From the NCBI GenBank assembly GCA_027257055.1, contig JAPVLO010000138.1, positions 6,634,001 to 6,698,000 on the forward strand: DNA of 64,000 nt. The letters are read 5' to 3'. The DNA is from Cephalopachus bancanus (lineage: Eukaryota > Chordata > Mammalia > Primates > Tarsiidae). This document shows positions 12,067 to 23,986 of the stretch, in pieces. The translations under genes were made by a program, and so were the position numbers. Numbering within the stretch: the first letter of the stretch is position 1; each line of letters opens with the position of its first letter. Below the pieces are notes generated by a model that was given only the letters and a program-made list of their open reading frames with translations, had not been told where the DNA came from and did no database searches.

Positions 12067-12560
12067 ACTTGGGCTCATTTGCAGCAACAGGATGGAACCA
12101 AAGGTTATTATGGTAAGTGAAATAAGCTAGATACAGAAAGACAAAGATAACATGTCCTCCCTCATATGTGGGAGTTAAAAAGTTGATCTCATGAAAATAG
12201 AGAGTAGAATGATAGCTAACAGATACTGGGAAGTATGTTTGTGTGTACAAAGTGGGAGGAGGAGACAAAGAGGTGGGTTAATGAGCACAAATATACGGTT
12301 AGATAGAATAAATAAGTTCTAGTGCTTGATAGCAGAGTACAGTGAATATAGTTAGCAATGTATTGTATATTTCAAAACAGCTCAATGAGAGAAGTTGAAA
12401 TGTTCCCAACCCAAAAGAATTTTAAATGCTCGATGTGATAGATATCCTATACTCCCTGACTTGACCATTACACATTATATGCATGTAGCAACACATTATA
12501 TAGGCTCAATATTGTACAAATTGTATAGATCAATAATTATTTTTTAAAATCCTTTAAGGA
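12067..12560 (+). mobile_element. L1 3' end and 3' UTR (sense)
   Basis: Text typical of L1MA/L1PB-age 3' ends: 'gtgaaataagctagatacag', 'ccctcatatgtgggagtta', 'gagtagaatgatagctaaca', 'gatagcagagtacagtgaat', 'gttcccaacccaaaagaatt'. It ends in A/T-rich sequence near 12550. Probably the same insertion as the inverted piece before it. Confidence 0.85.
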
Positions 12561-12564
12561 ACAA

Positions 12565-12805
12565 GATAGACTTCAGTAACTGAATGAATACATAAATTGT
12601 GGCATATCCAGACAATGAGATATTATGTATCCCTAAAAGGAAATCAGTCATGAAGTCATGAAAAGACTTGGAGAAAAGTTAAGTGAATGCTACTAAGCAG
12701 AATAAGCTAATTTGAAAAGGTTACCTATGATTACAACTGTATAAAAGTTTGGAAAAGTGAAAGCTATGGCAGCCATAAAGAGACCAGTGGTCACTAGTGT
12801 TGCAG
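12565..12805 (+). mobile_element. Older L1 3' fragment, part 1
   Basis: Matches the remembered 3' region of an older L1M/L1ME: 'gaatacataaattgtggcat', 'gaaaagacttggagaaaagt', 'gaaagctatggcagccataa', 'agaccagtggtcactagtgt'. It is interrupted near 12800-12812 by an LTR-like insert and resumes around 13445. Confidence 0.72.
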
Positions 12806-13440
12806 GAGTTTTGAACTCCACTGTCAGCTTAAACCAGCAACCCTGGGTTCTTGTCCTATGACCAAGAAGATTAAGGAACGTGGACACCAAAAGGAGGAGT
12901 GAATGAAGGAGTTGATTAAGCAACAAACCTCTCTAGAAAACGAGAGGGGACCCAGAGTGGCTTATCCAGTGTTAGGAGGTTTTTTTGTATGGTTTTTATC
13001 TTATTTTTTTCTGGGGGCGTTTCTCTCATTTACATCTCATTCACCCCTTATTTTCTGAGATCCAATTCTTATTGCATATGCAGATCCTTGACCAAAGTTA
13101 ACTCCATCTGGAGTATTACCCGTAAGTACCACAGAAAAGCCTACTTGGGGGGGAGGGGGGTGCAAATGTCATGCTAATGATATTATAATATGCCAAGGTC
13201 AAGTTAGGACATTTAGTTAAGCTACCTGTGTGCCTGTGTTTAAGCTGCAAAAAAAGTCCCTTTAAGCAAAACATCCTGGATTGGAAGGATGTTCTTAATC
13301 ACACTAACCATATTTCCAGTCAACCAGGGGGCATTCCAGCATGTGTTAGGTCTCCTCGAGAACCTCCCTTTCTGTCTGCCTAACCAGCTTCTGACTATCT
13401 CCTCCCTCACTAGAGACTGGAAGACAGAAGTGATATATAG
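12806..13440 (-). mobile_element. LTR-like insert inside an old L1
   Basis: About 630 bp separates two halves of one L1 3' end. On the minus strand it has the texture of a class I LTR: a U3-like part, a TATA-like 'aagataaaaacc' (complement near 12995-13005), then a C/T-rich U5-like stretch ending near 12812. I could not fix TG/CA ends with a matching target duplication, so the boundaries are approximate. The family is not recognised. Confidence 0.5.
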
Positions 13441-13444
13441 ATGC

Positions 13445-13760
13445 AGCCCAGATAATTTATAGAACAGTGAAACTACTCTGTGTAACAGTACAATGGTCAA
13501 TACATGTTATCATCCATTGATCCAAGCCAAAAAATATACAATAATGAGAATGACGTCTAATGTCAACTACGAACTCTTGCTATAATGATGTCACGATAGG
13601 TTCATCAATTGTAATAAATATACTACTCTAAAAGGGAATATTGATAACTAGGGAGGCTGTGCATTTGTTGGGACAGAGACATACAGAAAATTTATGCGCC
13701 TTCAGTACCATATTAAAACTGCTCTATAAAATAAAGTCTACTTTAAAGAAAAATTAAGCA
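13445..13760 (+). mobile_element. Older L1 3' fragment, part 2
   Basis: Continues the interrupted L1: 'agaacagtgaaactactctg', 'gataggttcatcaattgtaa', 'ggctgtgcatttgttgggac', then 'aaaactgctctataaaataa' at the 3' terminus. This is the characteristic end of L1M-type elements. Confidence 0.82.
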
Positions 13761-14957
13761 GAAATTTTCTCACACTACGTTGTTTTACAAATTTTTTGAG
13801 GGAATTTGTATTATTTTCATGTGCATCTCTTTGTGTGCCTGGTTTAAAACCTTTGCCTTACAGGAAAATAAAATTTGTTTTGATATTCAGCATGGATATT
13901 TATCTCACACGTTGTCTTTTTTATCATGCTTACTCAATATATGTTTATTAATAAATTATTTGAAGAACAAGTAAGTGCTTTTAAATTCACATATATCTCA
14001 AATATCACCATGTACTCCAATCTTTTGTGGCCATCTTTACCTTTTGATATCTTAATAAATCATTTGAAAAATCCATCCTTATTTCTTCCCTCACTGATGT
14101 TTCTGAGGACCAGAAGGCGAGGGAAAGGGGGTTACATCTCTTTAGTCACCTGACTCATCATAATCTGGCATTTATTGTGTTTCATCCTTGTTCACCATTT
14201 CATCTTTTCTGGTTGTGATCCATCCCTTACCCTATTCATCCTGAGCAGAACACAGTCTCTTTTCCATTACCCTAAACAAGAGTTACACAAATTCATTGTG
14301 GTTTTAATTCAAAGACAAAGCAGATACCACTGCTTTTCAATATTAACTGGTCATTTCCTCCCACAAGACACCTAGAAAATGTCTCCTTTCTGACCTTCAT
14401 AATGTGCTAATTACCTTATTGTCCATTTCTTCAAATTCCCCCTAAATACCCCTCTATCACTTTATTGTGCAGATCAAGTTAAATCTTTTGTTTGTTTCTT
14501 GTCTAAAGCCTTACCCAAGGAAATGAACCATGTGAGCTCACCACCAGCAATAGGACTGCCAGCAACATTACTGTAACAAGGACAGAAACAAAAATCAAGG
14601 TGCTTTCATGAAGCAATTATCTATTTCTTCCAATATGGTGATTATAAACAGCTAACATAAACACTAGCCAACATTTAAAGTGATACCTTCCAACACAGTA
14701 TATCTTGTATAATTTTTTTTTCTTGTGTGTAGCACATGTTACTGGGAATGAAGCTAACGTAGGAATGATTTGCAAATTCATTTTATCAATGCTTGGGGGT
14801 TTGGATAGGAAAAACTTAATTATAAATTAACTCAAATGAATTTTTTTTCCAGATTACTCTCAGAACTTCTTATAATTTATTTTCCTTGTAGAATTTTTTT
14901 TTTTTGCTGTAGAAATACAATTTTGTATTCTTAAAAATGTCTCACTTTTGCTAATTC
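13761..14957. other. Unassigned DNA
   Basis: Nothing recognised. Frames at 13780-14375 are chance frames in T-rich sequence. Confidence 0.5.
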
Positions 14958-15060
14958 TCAGCTCGATAGAACAGAGGGAACCTATCTTACCCACTGCTGT
15001 ATCTTCAATGCCTAAGAGATATGTTGTACTTGGAAGGATTCTCTTAATGAATGAATGAAA
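14958..15060 (+). repeat. L2 LINE 3' end fragment
   Basis: 'tgctgtatcttcaatgccta' followed by a degraded 'ggcacatagtagg' region and a terminal (TGAA)n run ending near 15060 is the usual layout of L2 3' ends. Confidence 0.55.
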
Positions 15061-16342
15061 GTCCGTGGATTGAAGGATGAATTTGATAATGAAACTACTC
15101 TTTCAGTAGACAAATATACCAATTAAAGAAGATCTAACACATGCCAATTTAATATGTTAAGTTTTGTGTACTCATATTTTAATATAGCAGTTTCATAATT
15201 TTTATCCCAACTTGCTGATGGAACACAGAGTTATTACAATGTCTCCTAGGTAGGGGTCAAGCTGACATTTGAACTATATGGACGGATTCCCAAACTCAAA
15301 CCTTATATTTTATCTTGTTTTTATGCAAATGTTAAACAGCTAAATGGATACTGTATATAAAGTTGAATATTATGGCTTCATTTTACTTTCTACAACTGAA
15401 GAGAGTGAATAATATTTTGTATTTCCTCTTTTTTTAAAAACCTGTTCAACACAGGCAGATCTCCCAGTCGATGTTCAAATTATTCTTACAAGCCTCTAAG
15501 TTATTGGTTACATGTACTTTTCACTTTATCTACTATCTTATCAGCAATTAGTTGGCTGAATAAGCAGACATTGGTGCCGCCCCCTGGTGCTCATATTTTC
15601 TTCATACTCAAAAGAATATGAATCTCACGCTGGGGGAAATAACTCAAAGGAAATTGCCCCCAGAAAGGTCAAGAACCACTGACAGATGAACTGCACTGGA
15701 TAACTGGGACCAAAGTTTCGATGAGGATATTCCCCAAACAACTGTGCTGTCAGGCATATTGTCATATCTTAAAATCGATTCCAGACTTAAGGAGCCTTGA
15801 CTATCATCTGGGAAATGCTAAAGTGAGGGGTTAATTCACCCAGCTTCTAAGGGGGGATCTGTTCTTCAGCACAATACTTCCTTTCCTGAATAATTTAAAG
15901 CAGATTATGTTTAAATTATCTTTCTGTGACTAAAAATGCGGTGTTACCAGTTGTGGTGAATTTTCATATTTTTACTTAATTTATTTATATCAGTGTATTT
16001 TGTCTAAAGATAAAACGGGATTTTCAGTTTTTCTAACATAGAGACTGTTATTCTAATTTCAACTCAGTGTCTTCTGATCATTTTTAGATAGTAGAAACAC
16101 TCTTTCATCTGAAAACTCCCTGTGGCCTGTTAAATGCAAGTAAAGACCTTGAATAAACAATATTAATTTTAAAATTTAAATCAGTTCTGTTTATTTATAT
16201 TTAAGTGTATTAATAGAAAATTTAATTTAAATTTCTTAGAATGATCATACTCTTATAGTTGCTTTATAGATGCCATAAGACCACTTACTTTCTCTGCAGT
16301 AATAGCCTCTGTTGTCTTTTAAGACAATATTATTAGCATGAG
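15061..16342. other. Unassigned DNA
   Basis: No repeat recognised. About 15540-15870 is more GC-balanced and less degenerate than its surroundings, and might be old single-copy, conserved non-coding DNA. I see no coding frame there. Confidence 0.4.
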
Positions 16343-16495
16343 ACACTGTTGCTATTTATTTATTTATTTATTTGGGTCGGAGTCTCACTTTGTTGCCCAG
16401 GCTGGAGTGCAGTGGCACGCTCATGGCCACCGCAGCCTCAACCTGCAGTATTCATGCTATCCTTCTGCCTCAGCCTTCCACACTGTTGCTATTTA
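16343..16495 (-). mobile_element. 5'-truncated Alu with (TTTA)n tail and perfect target duplication
   Basis: A (TTTA)n stretch (16356-16374) is followed by about 105 bp of Alu right monomer on the minus strand. The exact 16-bp direct repeat 'acactgttgctattta' lies at 16343-16358 and 16480-16495. The left monomer was never inserted: the target duplication abuts the truncated body, so truncation occurred during insertion. Confidence 0.92.
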
Positions 16496-17924
16496 AAATA
16501 GACTTATAACTTCAGTAAAAATAGCAATAAAATGTGGTTTTCGTGAAAATTTTCTGGTCAAATATTCTAAAGATTCCTTTAGCAGCTACATAGCTTAAAT
16601 CATCTGTAGCACAATATTCATAATAATTAGCTTGTGTTGCCACATGATACAAATCTATTTTTGCTCACTTTTAATATCTACGACATCATTACAAATTACC
16701 TTTTAAACTGTTGCATATTCATGTTTGTGAAGCCAGATTATTTGACAGTGCCATAATAAAACTAACCATTTCAGAAATAGTTTACTGAAATATCTGGTTG
16801 CTAAGAATACATTATGTTGATTAATATGTTTATTGTTATTGTCTACTTTTCTTGTAGTCTCTGAAATTATTTCTCAACTGCTTTCAACCATAAAAACAAT
16901 CTTAAATACATTGGAGCCCAAGTGCTTGACAACCATAGAAAAATTTAATCCATCCCACTAATTCAATATTTAGTTATTACCTTAATATTATAAAGTTTAT
17001 ATGACAAAAATCTGGCATCTATTTAATCTGGCACAATATAGGCAAGATTGGTTTAAGTTATTACTCCTCTATTCAAGAGATGGGCTCATATAAAGCTAGG
17101 ACAAAACTTCTTCACATGAATTGTACATATATGTTCTTATATGTTGTAGATAAATAATGTCAAGATACCAGGTGAAAATCTCATCTCAAAATTCCAGAAG
17201 AATTTCATAACCAGGAGAGTGTCACAGTCTTATTGTACCATCTCTATAAGTATCCCCTTTTTTTGAAGGGTAAATGGTAAACTCCCATGTGTATATATAT
17301 ACATTTGCACATTTTCCCCTGATTTTATTTTAAATACTTTCATTTCTTGTGTTTCAATCAGTTACACATGCATTTCTCCTGAAAACCAGGTATGCATCAA
17401 GTCACCTAAGGAATACAATTATAAACAGTAAAATAATAGTCTCTGATAACAAGGTCATAAACCATATATTGGTAAGAAAAGAAAAAACTATTTCTATTTG
17501 AAGTTTGTGATATCTTTACTAAGTTCCTCCTAAAATAAATGCGAAATATTAAATGAAATTGCAGAATTAACAACAACAAAAAAAAGAAAATAGAAATGTG
17601 ATACATTTAAAAGAGTGATCTGGAGAAAATTCATAGCATTAATATTTTAACAATTGAAATTTATAAAAGGAATAAAAATCAGCTTTATGCAAATAGATTT
17701 CAAAACCTAGATAAAATGACTTTTCATAGTATCATCACCTGTAGATCACATATAAATTATAAGAGTAAAATGTTATCTTCAAATGTAAAGATCTCTGAAT
17801 GCCACCCTAAACAAGAGAACAAAATTAGCCCTGACAATAATAGAAACCATCTGACATGTCTATGCCGTCCGATGTCATGCCATGGAAAACCCACTCCTTG
17901 TATAAGACATTCTTAAAAACTATA
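16496..17924. other. Unassigned AT-rich DNA
   Basis: Nothing recognised. Confidence 0.5.
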
Positions 17925-18479
17925 TTTGTGTGTGTGTGTGAATCCTGAATATTATATCAATATACTCAAACAAGATTAAATATATCACTTATAAGGCAAT
18001 TGGGTTAGACTCTTAAATATTGTCAATTTCATAAAAGACATTTCAAAAAGAAATATATATATACATATATAATTACATGTTGACTATATACTGAACAATT
18101 ATATATACTTACAGTGTTAAATTTCTTGGGCGTGATCACAATTGTGGGCTAATGGAGAGATGTATTCTAAAGGATTTAATGGTGAAGTACAATTTTTCAG
18201 CAAGGAAAATATAAAACCATATAGATAGATACTAAAAGTAGCAAAATCTGACAAATTGTTAGCAGTCTTTGTGAAGGATATACAAGCCTTAAATGTAGCA
18301 TTATCTTTTTGTAGATATAAAAATTCTCCAAATAAAAAGTTGGAAAAAATCTAAAATAAAATAAATCCCAACTATTGATAGATGTTTTTATATTATATTA
18401 AAATGTGTTCCGCAAAACACAAAACATTTTTTAGAATCATAGTCATAATACAATTTATAGATTTAATTGGTCATAATCT

Positions 18480-18515
18480 TTCTTTCTCTTTCTCTTTCTT
18501 TCTCCATCTCTCTCT

Positions 18516-18566
<51 letters not shown>
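18480..18566. repeat. (CTTT/CT)n then (CA)n microsatellite
   Basis: A pyrimidine tract (18480-18519) joins a 46-bp CA run. A shorter TG run lies at 17925-17940 and an AT run at about 18050-18075. Confidence 0.95.
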
Positions 18567-18567
<1 letters not shown>

Positions 18568-18573
18568 CAATAG

Positions 18574-19567
18574 ACCTTTAAATGTGCAATACTGTAATCT
18601 TATTTTACCCTTCAGTTTTAAGGGATATTGATTGATCCCGACTGGAGAAAAAAAACTTGAGTGATTTATTTCACCTTAATAAGGAATGCCCATCTAGTAA
18701 AAAATAAAATGTGCTGTTAGAAAGCTAAGCAGCACGTCTAAAGACACTCAACAGTATTTGAGCTAACAAGCCTTGAATGTAACTAATGGTACCATCAACA
18801 ACTTCACTGAAAAGGCAGTTCATTATGGTGTGTTTGGATTGAGGTCAATGACTACAGGGCAGCACTTGTGTTATTGTGACAATGTGCAATCCTGTCACTC
18901 AACCATTCCATTAGAAACAAAAGTTACGCAGGGTTTCCCTCTTAACATGTTTCAGCTATAATCATTATCAGTCCATATTGACACTAAATGCTTACTCACT
19001 TGAATTGTTCATTTAAACGCCCACATGCTCACACAAACTTACAGTTAGCATCCTGACTTGACTTAAATACAAAGACCTCAGAAGTCTTCTGAGACAGTTT
19101 CCATATTAAGATTGGTTTAACAAAATAATTTTTGATAAATTTTAATGCATACCACTTATTATTCTACCTGGAACCCATTTTACCATTTATAGGGTTCATA
19201 TAAAAGCATCATTATGCAAAAAGCACACCATTTAAATATTTCACTGCATTAACATATGTCACAATATCTAAAATTTGAAAACACATGTCATTTAAAAATA
19301 TTGCAAAGCAATTGAAGGACATTATAAATATTTTAGATGCTTTCATATCCCCTACTGCATGCAATTCCCTTTATTATGAGATAAACATTCTGCCTAGATT
19401 ATATCTATCAATAAATAAAAAGGAAGTACCAGGAAAAAAGTATTAAAATGAGAGAGGAGGTCAGTGGAAAATTTTTTGAATGAAAAACTTTTTGAATTAT
19501 AATACCTTAAAATATACTGAGAAATTTGTCTCTGGAAATATTATAATGTGTACAATTTTTAATTACA
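18574..19567. other. Unassigned DNA
   Basis: Nothing recognised. A 62-codon frame at 18773-18961 has no domain. Confidence 0.5.
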
Positions 19568-19625
19568 TGTCTTGGAGCTCTTTAAAGATATTGGAACTCT
19601 TTAAATGTCTTGGAGCTCTTTAAAG
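19568..19625. repeat. Three-copy ~19-bp tandem repeat
   Basis: Units at 19568-19587, 19588-19605 and 19606-19625 share a 'ttgga(g/a)ctctttaaa' core. Units 1 and 3 are identical over 20 bp, and unit 2 is 2 bp shorter with substitutions. Confidence 0.8.
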
Positions 19626-21591
19626 GTATTAAATTCTAGAAAATATATATTGTTATAATAATACTCAATAACATTATTTTTACTGTCTTGTTGCTTGCAA
19701 CTTTTTCTAATTTTAAATCTTGTCTAATATTCTATGGTGAAGCCTAGACACTGTAAACCCAGCTCTATGTTTATTATGGAATTAAAGAAAGAAAGAAAAA
19801 TACAACTTTGACAGGCCCTAACATTAGTGTTTTCAGAAAAAAAAAAAGCCAAAGTTCAAAGTGAAAGAACAGCTGGCATTACTAAATTTGATGATATTCA
19901 ATCAGAGGTATGAAACAAGAAGACTGCTCAAATCATGAAGAGAAATTAAATGTCACTAAAAGACTTAGTAGTTCTGATTTAATGTGTGTCATTTTGATAG
20001 ATCTGAGAACTGTGGGAATCCAGAAATCCCGTGGCAGACTTAAAAAAAAAATTCAATGTGTTTGTCTGAATTTTCAGGTTTTAATAATTTGACTAGACAC
20101 ATGCAACTTGTTCTAAAAGGGAATATACTTACAATGTTTACTTGAAAACACTCAAAATTTTAGGAATCACTTATACTGATGTTTCTCTAGCTATTGATTC
20201 CAACTTTGTTGTATAGTAAGATACCTCTTCCTCTTTCAAGTTTTGATTATCTTTCTTAGAGGACAAGAAAATTAGTCATTCCAGCAGTAAAATTCACCAG
20301 AGATGGATCTGCAGGTTGATGTGATCAGTGACAGGACAAGATCTAGTATTTATATTTCTCTTCATCGCCAAAAAAATTTTAAAAACGTTTTTTCTCTCTA
20401 GTCCCAAGACAGTTTGCAAATGCTAGCACATCTTTTGACTTATAAGTTTAAAAACCATCTTAGTGCTTTGGTTGTGGCTCAAAAATAAGATGCTGCAATT
20501 TGTATCTTAATAATTAAAAAATTACCATTTGTCCCTCCCCTATTTCTTTGTGTCTGTCCTGCTTCTTATTCTTTAAATTGTCAAATGAATAACTGCTTTG
20601 AAGTGAGTCATAAAAATATTTAAAATGTATATGTATGTATATCATGAAACAATAGTGCCCGTCTGTGACACACATAATAGAGGAACGTGAGTTCATTATA
20701 TGTCACCTTTTTATTCACATCTCCTAGTTTAGAGCCTGTCTCATATGAAAACTAAACAAGTGTTGAACTAGAAGAATGGTTCAATGTTTTCCCTAATTTC
20801 CTAATCACTCCACGCAGAAGTTTACTCTTCTTTTATGAATACTTAGTTATTTTTATCTCTTTCCACATTTTATATATTGCTTTGCAGTGATGTTAGCTGA
20901 ATATTTTACTATTATTTCCATTTTACAGTGTAAGATTCACAAGTACTCGTCACTCAGAATCACTTTATGAATCGTTTATAGTTTATAAACTGTAATGTCC
21001 ATATCAAATAATAGAATTTAAGTTTAATGGAGTCATCATATTTCCTTGCAAAATAAGAGTTTGTATTTTACTTATATCAGGTTTCTGAATCAAGTTTATT
21101 CTGATGGAGACCCCAGGAAGCACTAATAGGGACTAATGAATCAGGGAAGGAAAGAAAGCCAACGAAGGGTATGTTATTAGTACAGTACTATTGTGTGCTA
21201 ATGAAGTTCGACCTTATTGTGGACATTTGACAGACGTGTTTGACAGACGTGTAAGATGCTCCCTCCATTATTTCACCCTAAATAGGGAGAAAGCTGGGTG
21301 TGTTCCCTCCAAATACGGGCATCCATTGGAACAGTGAATTCCAAAGGGATCTGAATTGAGTTGGCTCATTTGAACAGTCAATATATTTAAATTGTGTTTT
21401 AAACTTGGTACCAAAAAATGATTATTTCCCCACCTACATGATAGACTGTGTCTTGGTAACAGACAGGCAAAAATTCTTAAACCAATCCTACCGATATTCC
21501 ACTCAATTCAATAGAAATAATTAATAATTAATGAAAATTATTTTGTGGTGAATTTCTACATTTTTAGTGTCTCTTATCTAAAGCTTTAGAG
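19626..21591. other. Mostly unassigned DNA
   Basis: A possible L2 3' scrap lies near 20703-20770 ('ttattcacatctcctagttt' followed by 'gagcctgtctcatat', low confidence). A 13-bp exact tandem duplication occupies 21226-21251. Otherwise nothing is recognised. Confidence 0.4.
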
Positions 21592-21690
21592 CAAAGATTC
21601 TCAACCTGAGTAATTCTTTCCCCTGCCCTTAGCATTTGGCAGTGCCTGATGGTGGTTTTCACATGAGTGTCTGCAAAGGCACTGAAACAA
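21592..21690 (+). mobile_element. MER5-type hAT fragment
   Basis: Starts 'caaagattctcaacctgagt' and continues with 'catttggcagtgcctgatgg', the 5' half of MER5A. MER5A is a short non-autonomous hAT-Charlie DNA transposon. The 3' half is not recognisable. Confidence 0.6.
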
Positions 21691-21828
21691 TGGAGGAGAA
21701 ATATTTAGTTTTGGAGTTAACAGAAGGTATACTCATTTTTAAAAAGAAAATAAGTTTTGGTTCCCACATCCCTTTAACAATGAAAGTCATAGAGACCATA
21801 GCTGAGAAGCCTTCCTGGTTAATTTACA

Positions 21829-22114
21829 TTTTTTTTTTTTTTTAGTTGGAGTCTCACTGTCACCCAGACTGGAGTGCAGTGGCCACCCCCGGCCACCGCA
21901 GCCTCGCCTGCTGGGCTCTGGTGATCCTTCCGCCTCAGCTTTCCGAATAGCTGGAATTACAGGCACGCGCTACGACACCCAGCTTATTTTTTTGATTTAT
22001 TGTAGAGATGAGGTCTCGCCTCCCCAGGCGGGTCTCAAACCCACGGGCTCAGGCAATGCACTCACCTCAGCCTCCCAAAGGCACGGGATTACAGGCTGAG
22101 CCACCGAGCTCAGC
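21829..22114 (-). mobile_element. Alu SINE, full length, young type
   Basis: A 14-T tract, right monomer, linker and left monomer, ending 'gagctcagc'. The 10-bp direct repeat 'ttaatttaca' flanks it (21819-21828 and 22115-22124). It lacks the 'aagttg' motif and reads 'cccaggcgggtctcaaaccc', as the other young copies in this window do. Confidence 0.95.
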
Positions 22115-22124
22115 TTAATTTACA

Positions 22125-23677
22125 ATTTTTAAAAACCTTCAATTTAAACGGTTAATAGTATAAAATGTATAAAACTCACTTCTTCCCTGCTCACTCTCAT
22201 AGTAGCCTATCTCTGTTCTAAGTCAAATTACAACAGAATTAATTAATTTAATCCTCATTGCTAAAAACATTAATTTCATTTTAATGTTTAAATTGAAGTC
22301 ATTAACTCATCCTTATAAGTTTCCCCTTGATAATCTATGAAGATAAAGAAAGAAGCTAAATATCTAATTGAGTTACACTGATTCTAACTGTTTTAAAATT
22401 ATGAATTTGCATAATAATCATGTTGAAATAAGTGTCAATATGGTTCAATCGAGCCTCTTAAAGTTCATCTTATTTGCTTAAGTAATTTAATAGATATGAT
22501 TTCTTTTTCACAGAATTATGCTGATTTTCAAAATGACTTCAATTTAGAATTCATCTCTGATTTAATATATTTTTTCTCTCATCTCTGAGTAATTCTTTTA
22601 CAACTAACAATACTTTGTGCATTTGTACAAAGAATTGATAGACATGAATGAATGAATGAGCTAGTTTTTCTGCATTCTTATCATTTTAATGAATATTTTT
22701 ATCATATAATGCCACATAATACTATAGTTATCTCTTTATCAGCCATTTTTACATGACAATGTTGTCTTAGTTTCAATACCACTTATTATTTTTCCTCACA
22801 ATATCAGACTCTAATGTAGTTACTGGTTACAAACAGATAATAGATCAATAAATATTAAATGGCAGAATAAATGGATAATAATCAGCAACCTTAAACCATC
22901 AGCTGCCAGGTAAGTGCCTTAATTTTTAATTGAAGTGGAGAAAAATATCAGTGAGCTTGGTTTAAGAATTTTTGCCTGTCTGTGACCAAAACACAGCTCA
23001 GCATGTAGGTGTGAAAAAGATATTTTTGTGATACCAAGTTTAAAACAGTTTAAATATATTGACTGTAAGTAAACCAACTCAAAGAATAACAGAAGGTAGA
23101 CATTTTATGCCAATGTATCCAGGGGATCATGAAATGATTATTTGGTCCTCTGTAGACACAATTATTTAGAGGTGGCAAACTGGCAGAGGAACATGTTTTG
23201 AATTGCAGCATGTTCACAATTTTTTGAATCTAAATACCTGTAGCTGTGATTAAGCCTTTGAACTCATCTCCAACAGTACCTACCAGTCTCTATTACAGTG
23301 GAAGCTATAAAACTGTTTCATAGACTTCCTTTTTCTACTTGTCATTGATGACATTTGAATTTGTAATTTTGTGACTTCTGTTGCTGTATAATGCAAAAAA
23401 AATCTTTTTATCACCTTGCATCAATGTTTATTTTTAATTGACTTAACCTCTGGATATTAACCAATTCTTTTTCTATAGCATTTCTATGCCAATCTTTGCA
23501 ATTTTTATGTAAAGTTTGCTTCATGTCATTTTATAGAAAGCAGTTTTGTAGATAAACATAGAACATTTGGACAGCAAAAACAACTGTAATACAGAAAATA
23601 CTTACACAATACAGCTAAAAAAAACCATGAAGATGAATTTCCACACTTTTTGTTTCTTATGTTTAAATGTTTTAGAG
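22125..23677. other. Unassigned AT-rich DNA
   Basis: Nothing recognised. Confidence 0.5.
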
Positions 23678-23986
23678 CAGAGATTCTCAGTCTCAGTCAT
23701 TTCTACCCATTCCTCCAGAGACATTTGGCAGTAACTGACATTGTAATCGGCATGACTGAGAATGGGGTGCTACTGGCATCTCATGAGTAGATACCAAGAA
23801 TCCTTTTAAAAATTCTAAAAATGCACAAGATAGCTCCCCTACCTTCAATAACTTAAAGGGGATTTATATTTGCAATAATGAAAACAAATATTGGGAACTG
23901 AAAATGCTTTCAATAAAATATAAGTATTTTATCAACAGAGAATGATCCGGCCAAAATATCAGTAGTGCTGAGATGAAGAATTCCTG
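23678..23986 (+). mobile_element. MER5A-type hAT element with internal insertion
   Basis: Follows MER5A from end to end: 'cagagattctcag' start, 'gagacatttggcagtaactg', 'ggggtgctactggcatctca', 'aatgcacaagatagctcccc', then after an interruption 'gaatgatccggccaaaatat', 'agtagtgctgagatgaagaa', ending 'ttcctg'. The flanking octamers 'ttttagag' and 'ctttagaa' could be a decayed 8-bp hAT target duplication. About 90 bp at 23844-23932 is absent from MER5A and recurs at 26388. Confidence 0.75.
23844..23927 (+). repeat. 84-bp unidentified repeat, copy 1
   Basis: Nearly identical (about 5 differences) to 26388-26472. Here it interrupts a MER5A, so the unit arrived after that element. It contains an AATAAA but no poly(A) tail, and I see no target duplication or terminal inverted repeats. 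Confidence 0.85.

Noticed and set aside
18521..18566. Regular short repeats that could suggest an array
   Set aside because: Plain CA microsatellite without distinct spacers. No CRISPR-type structure exists anywhere in the window.
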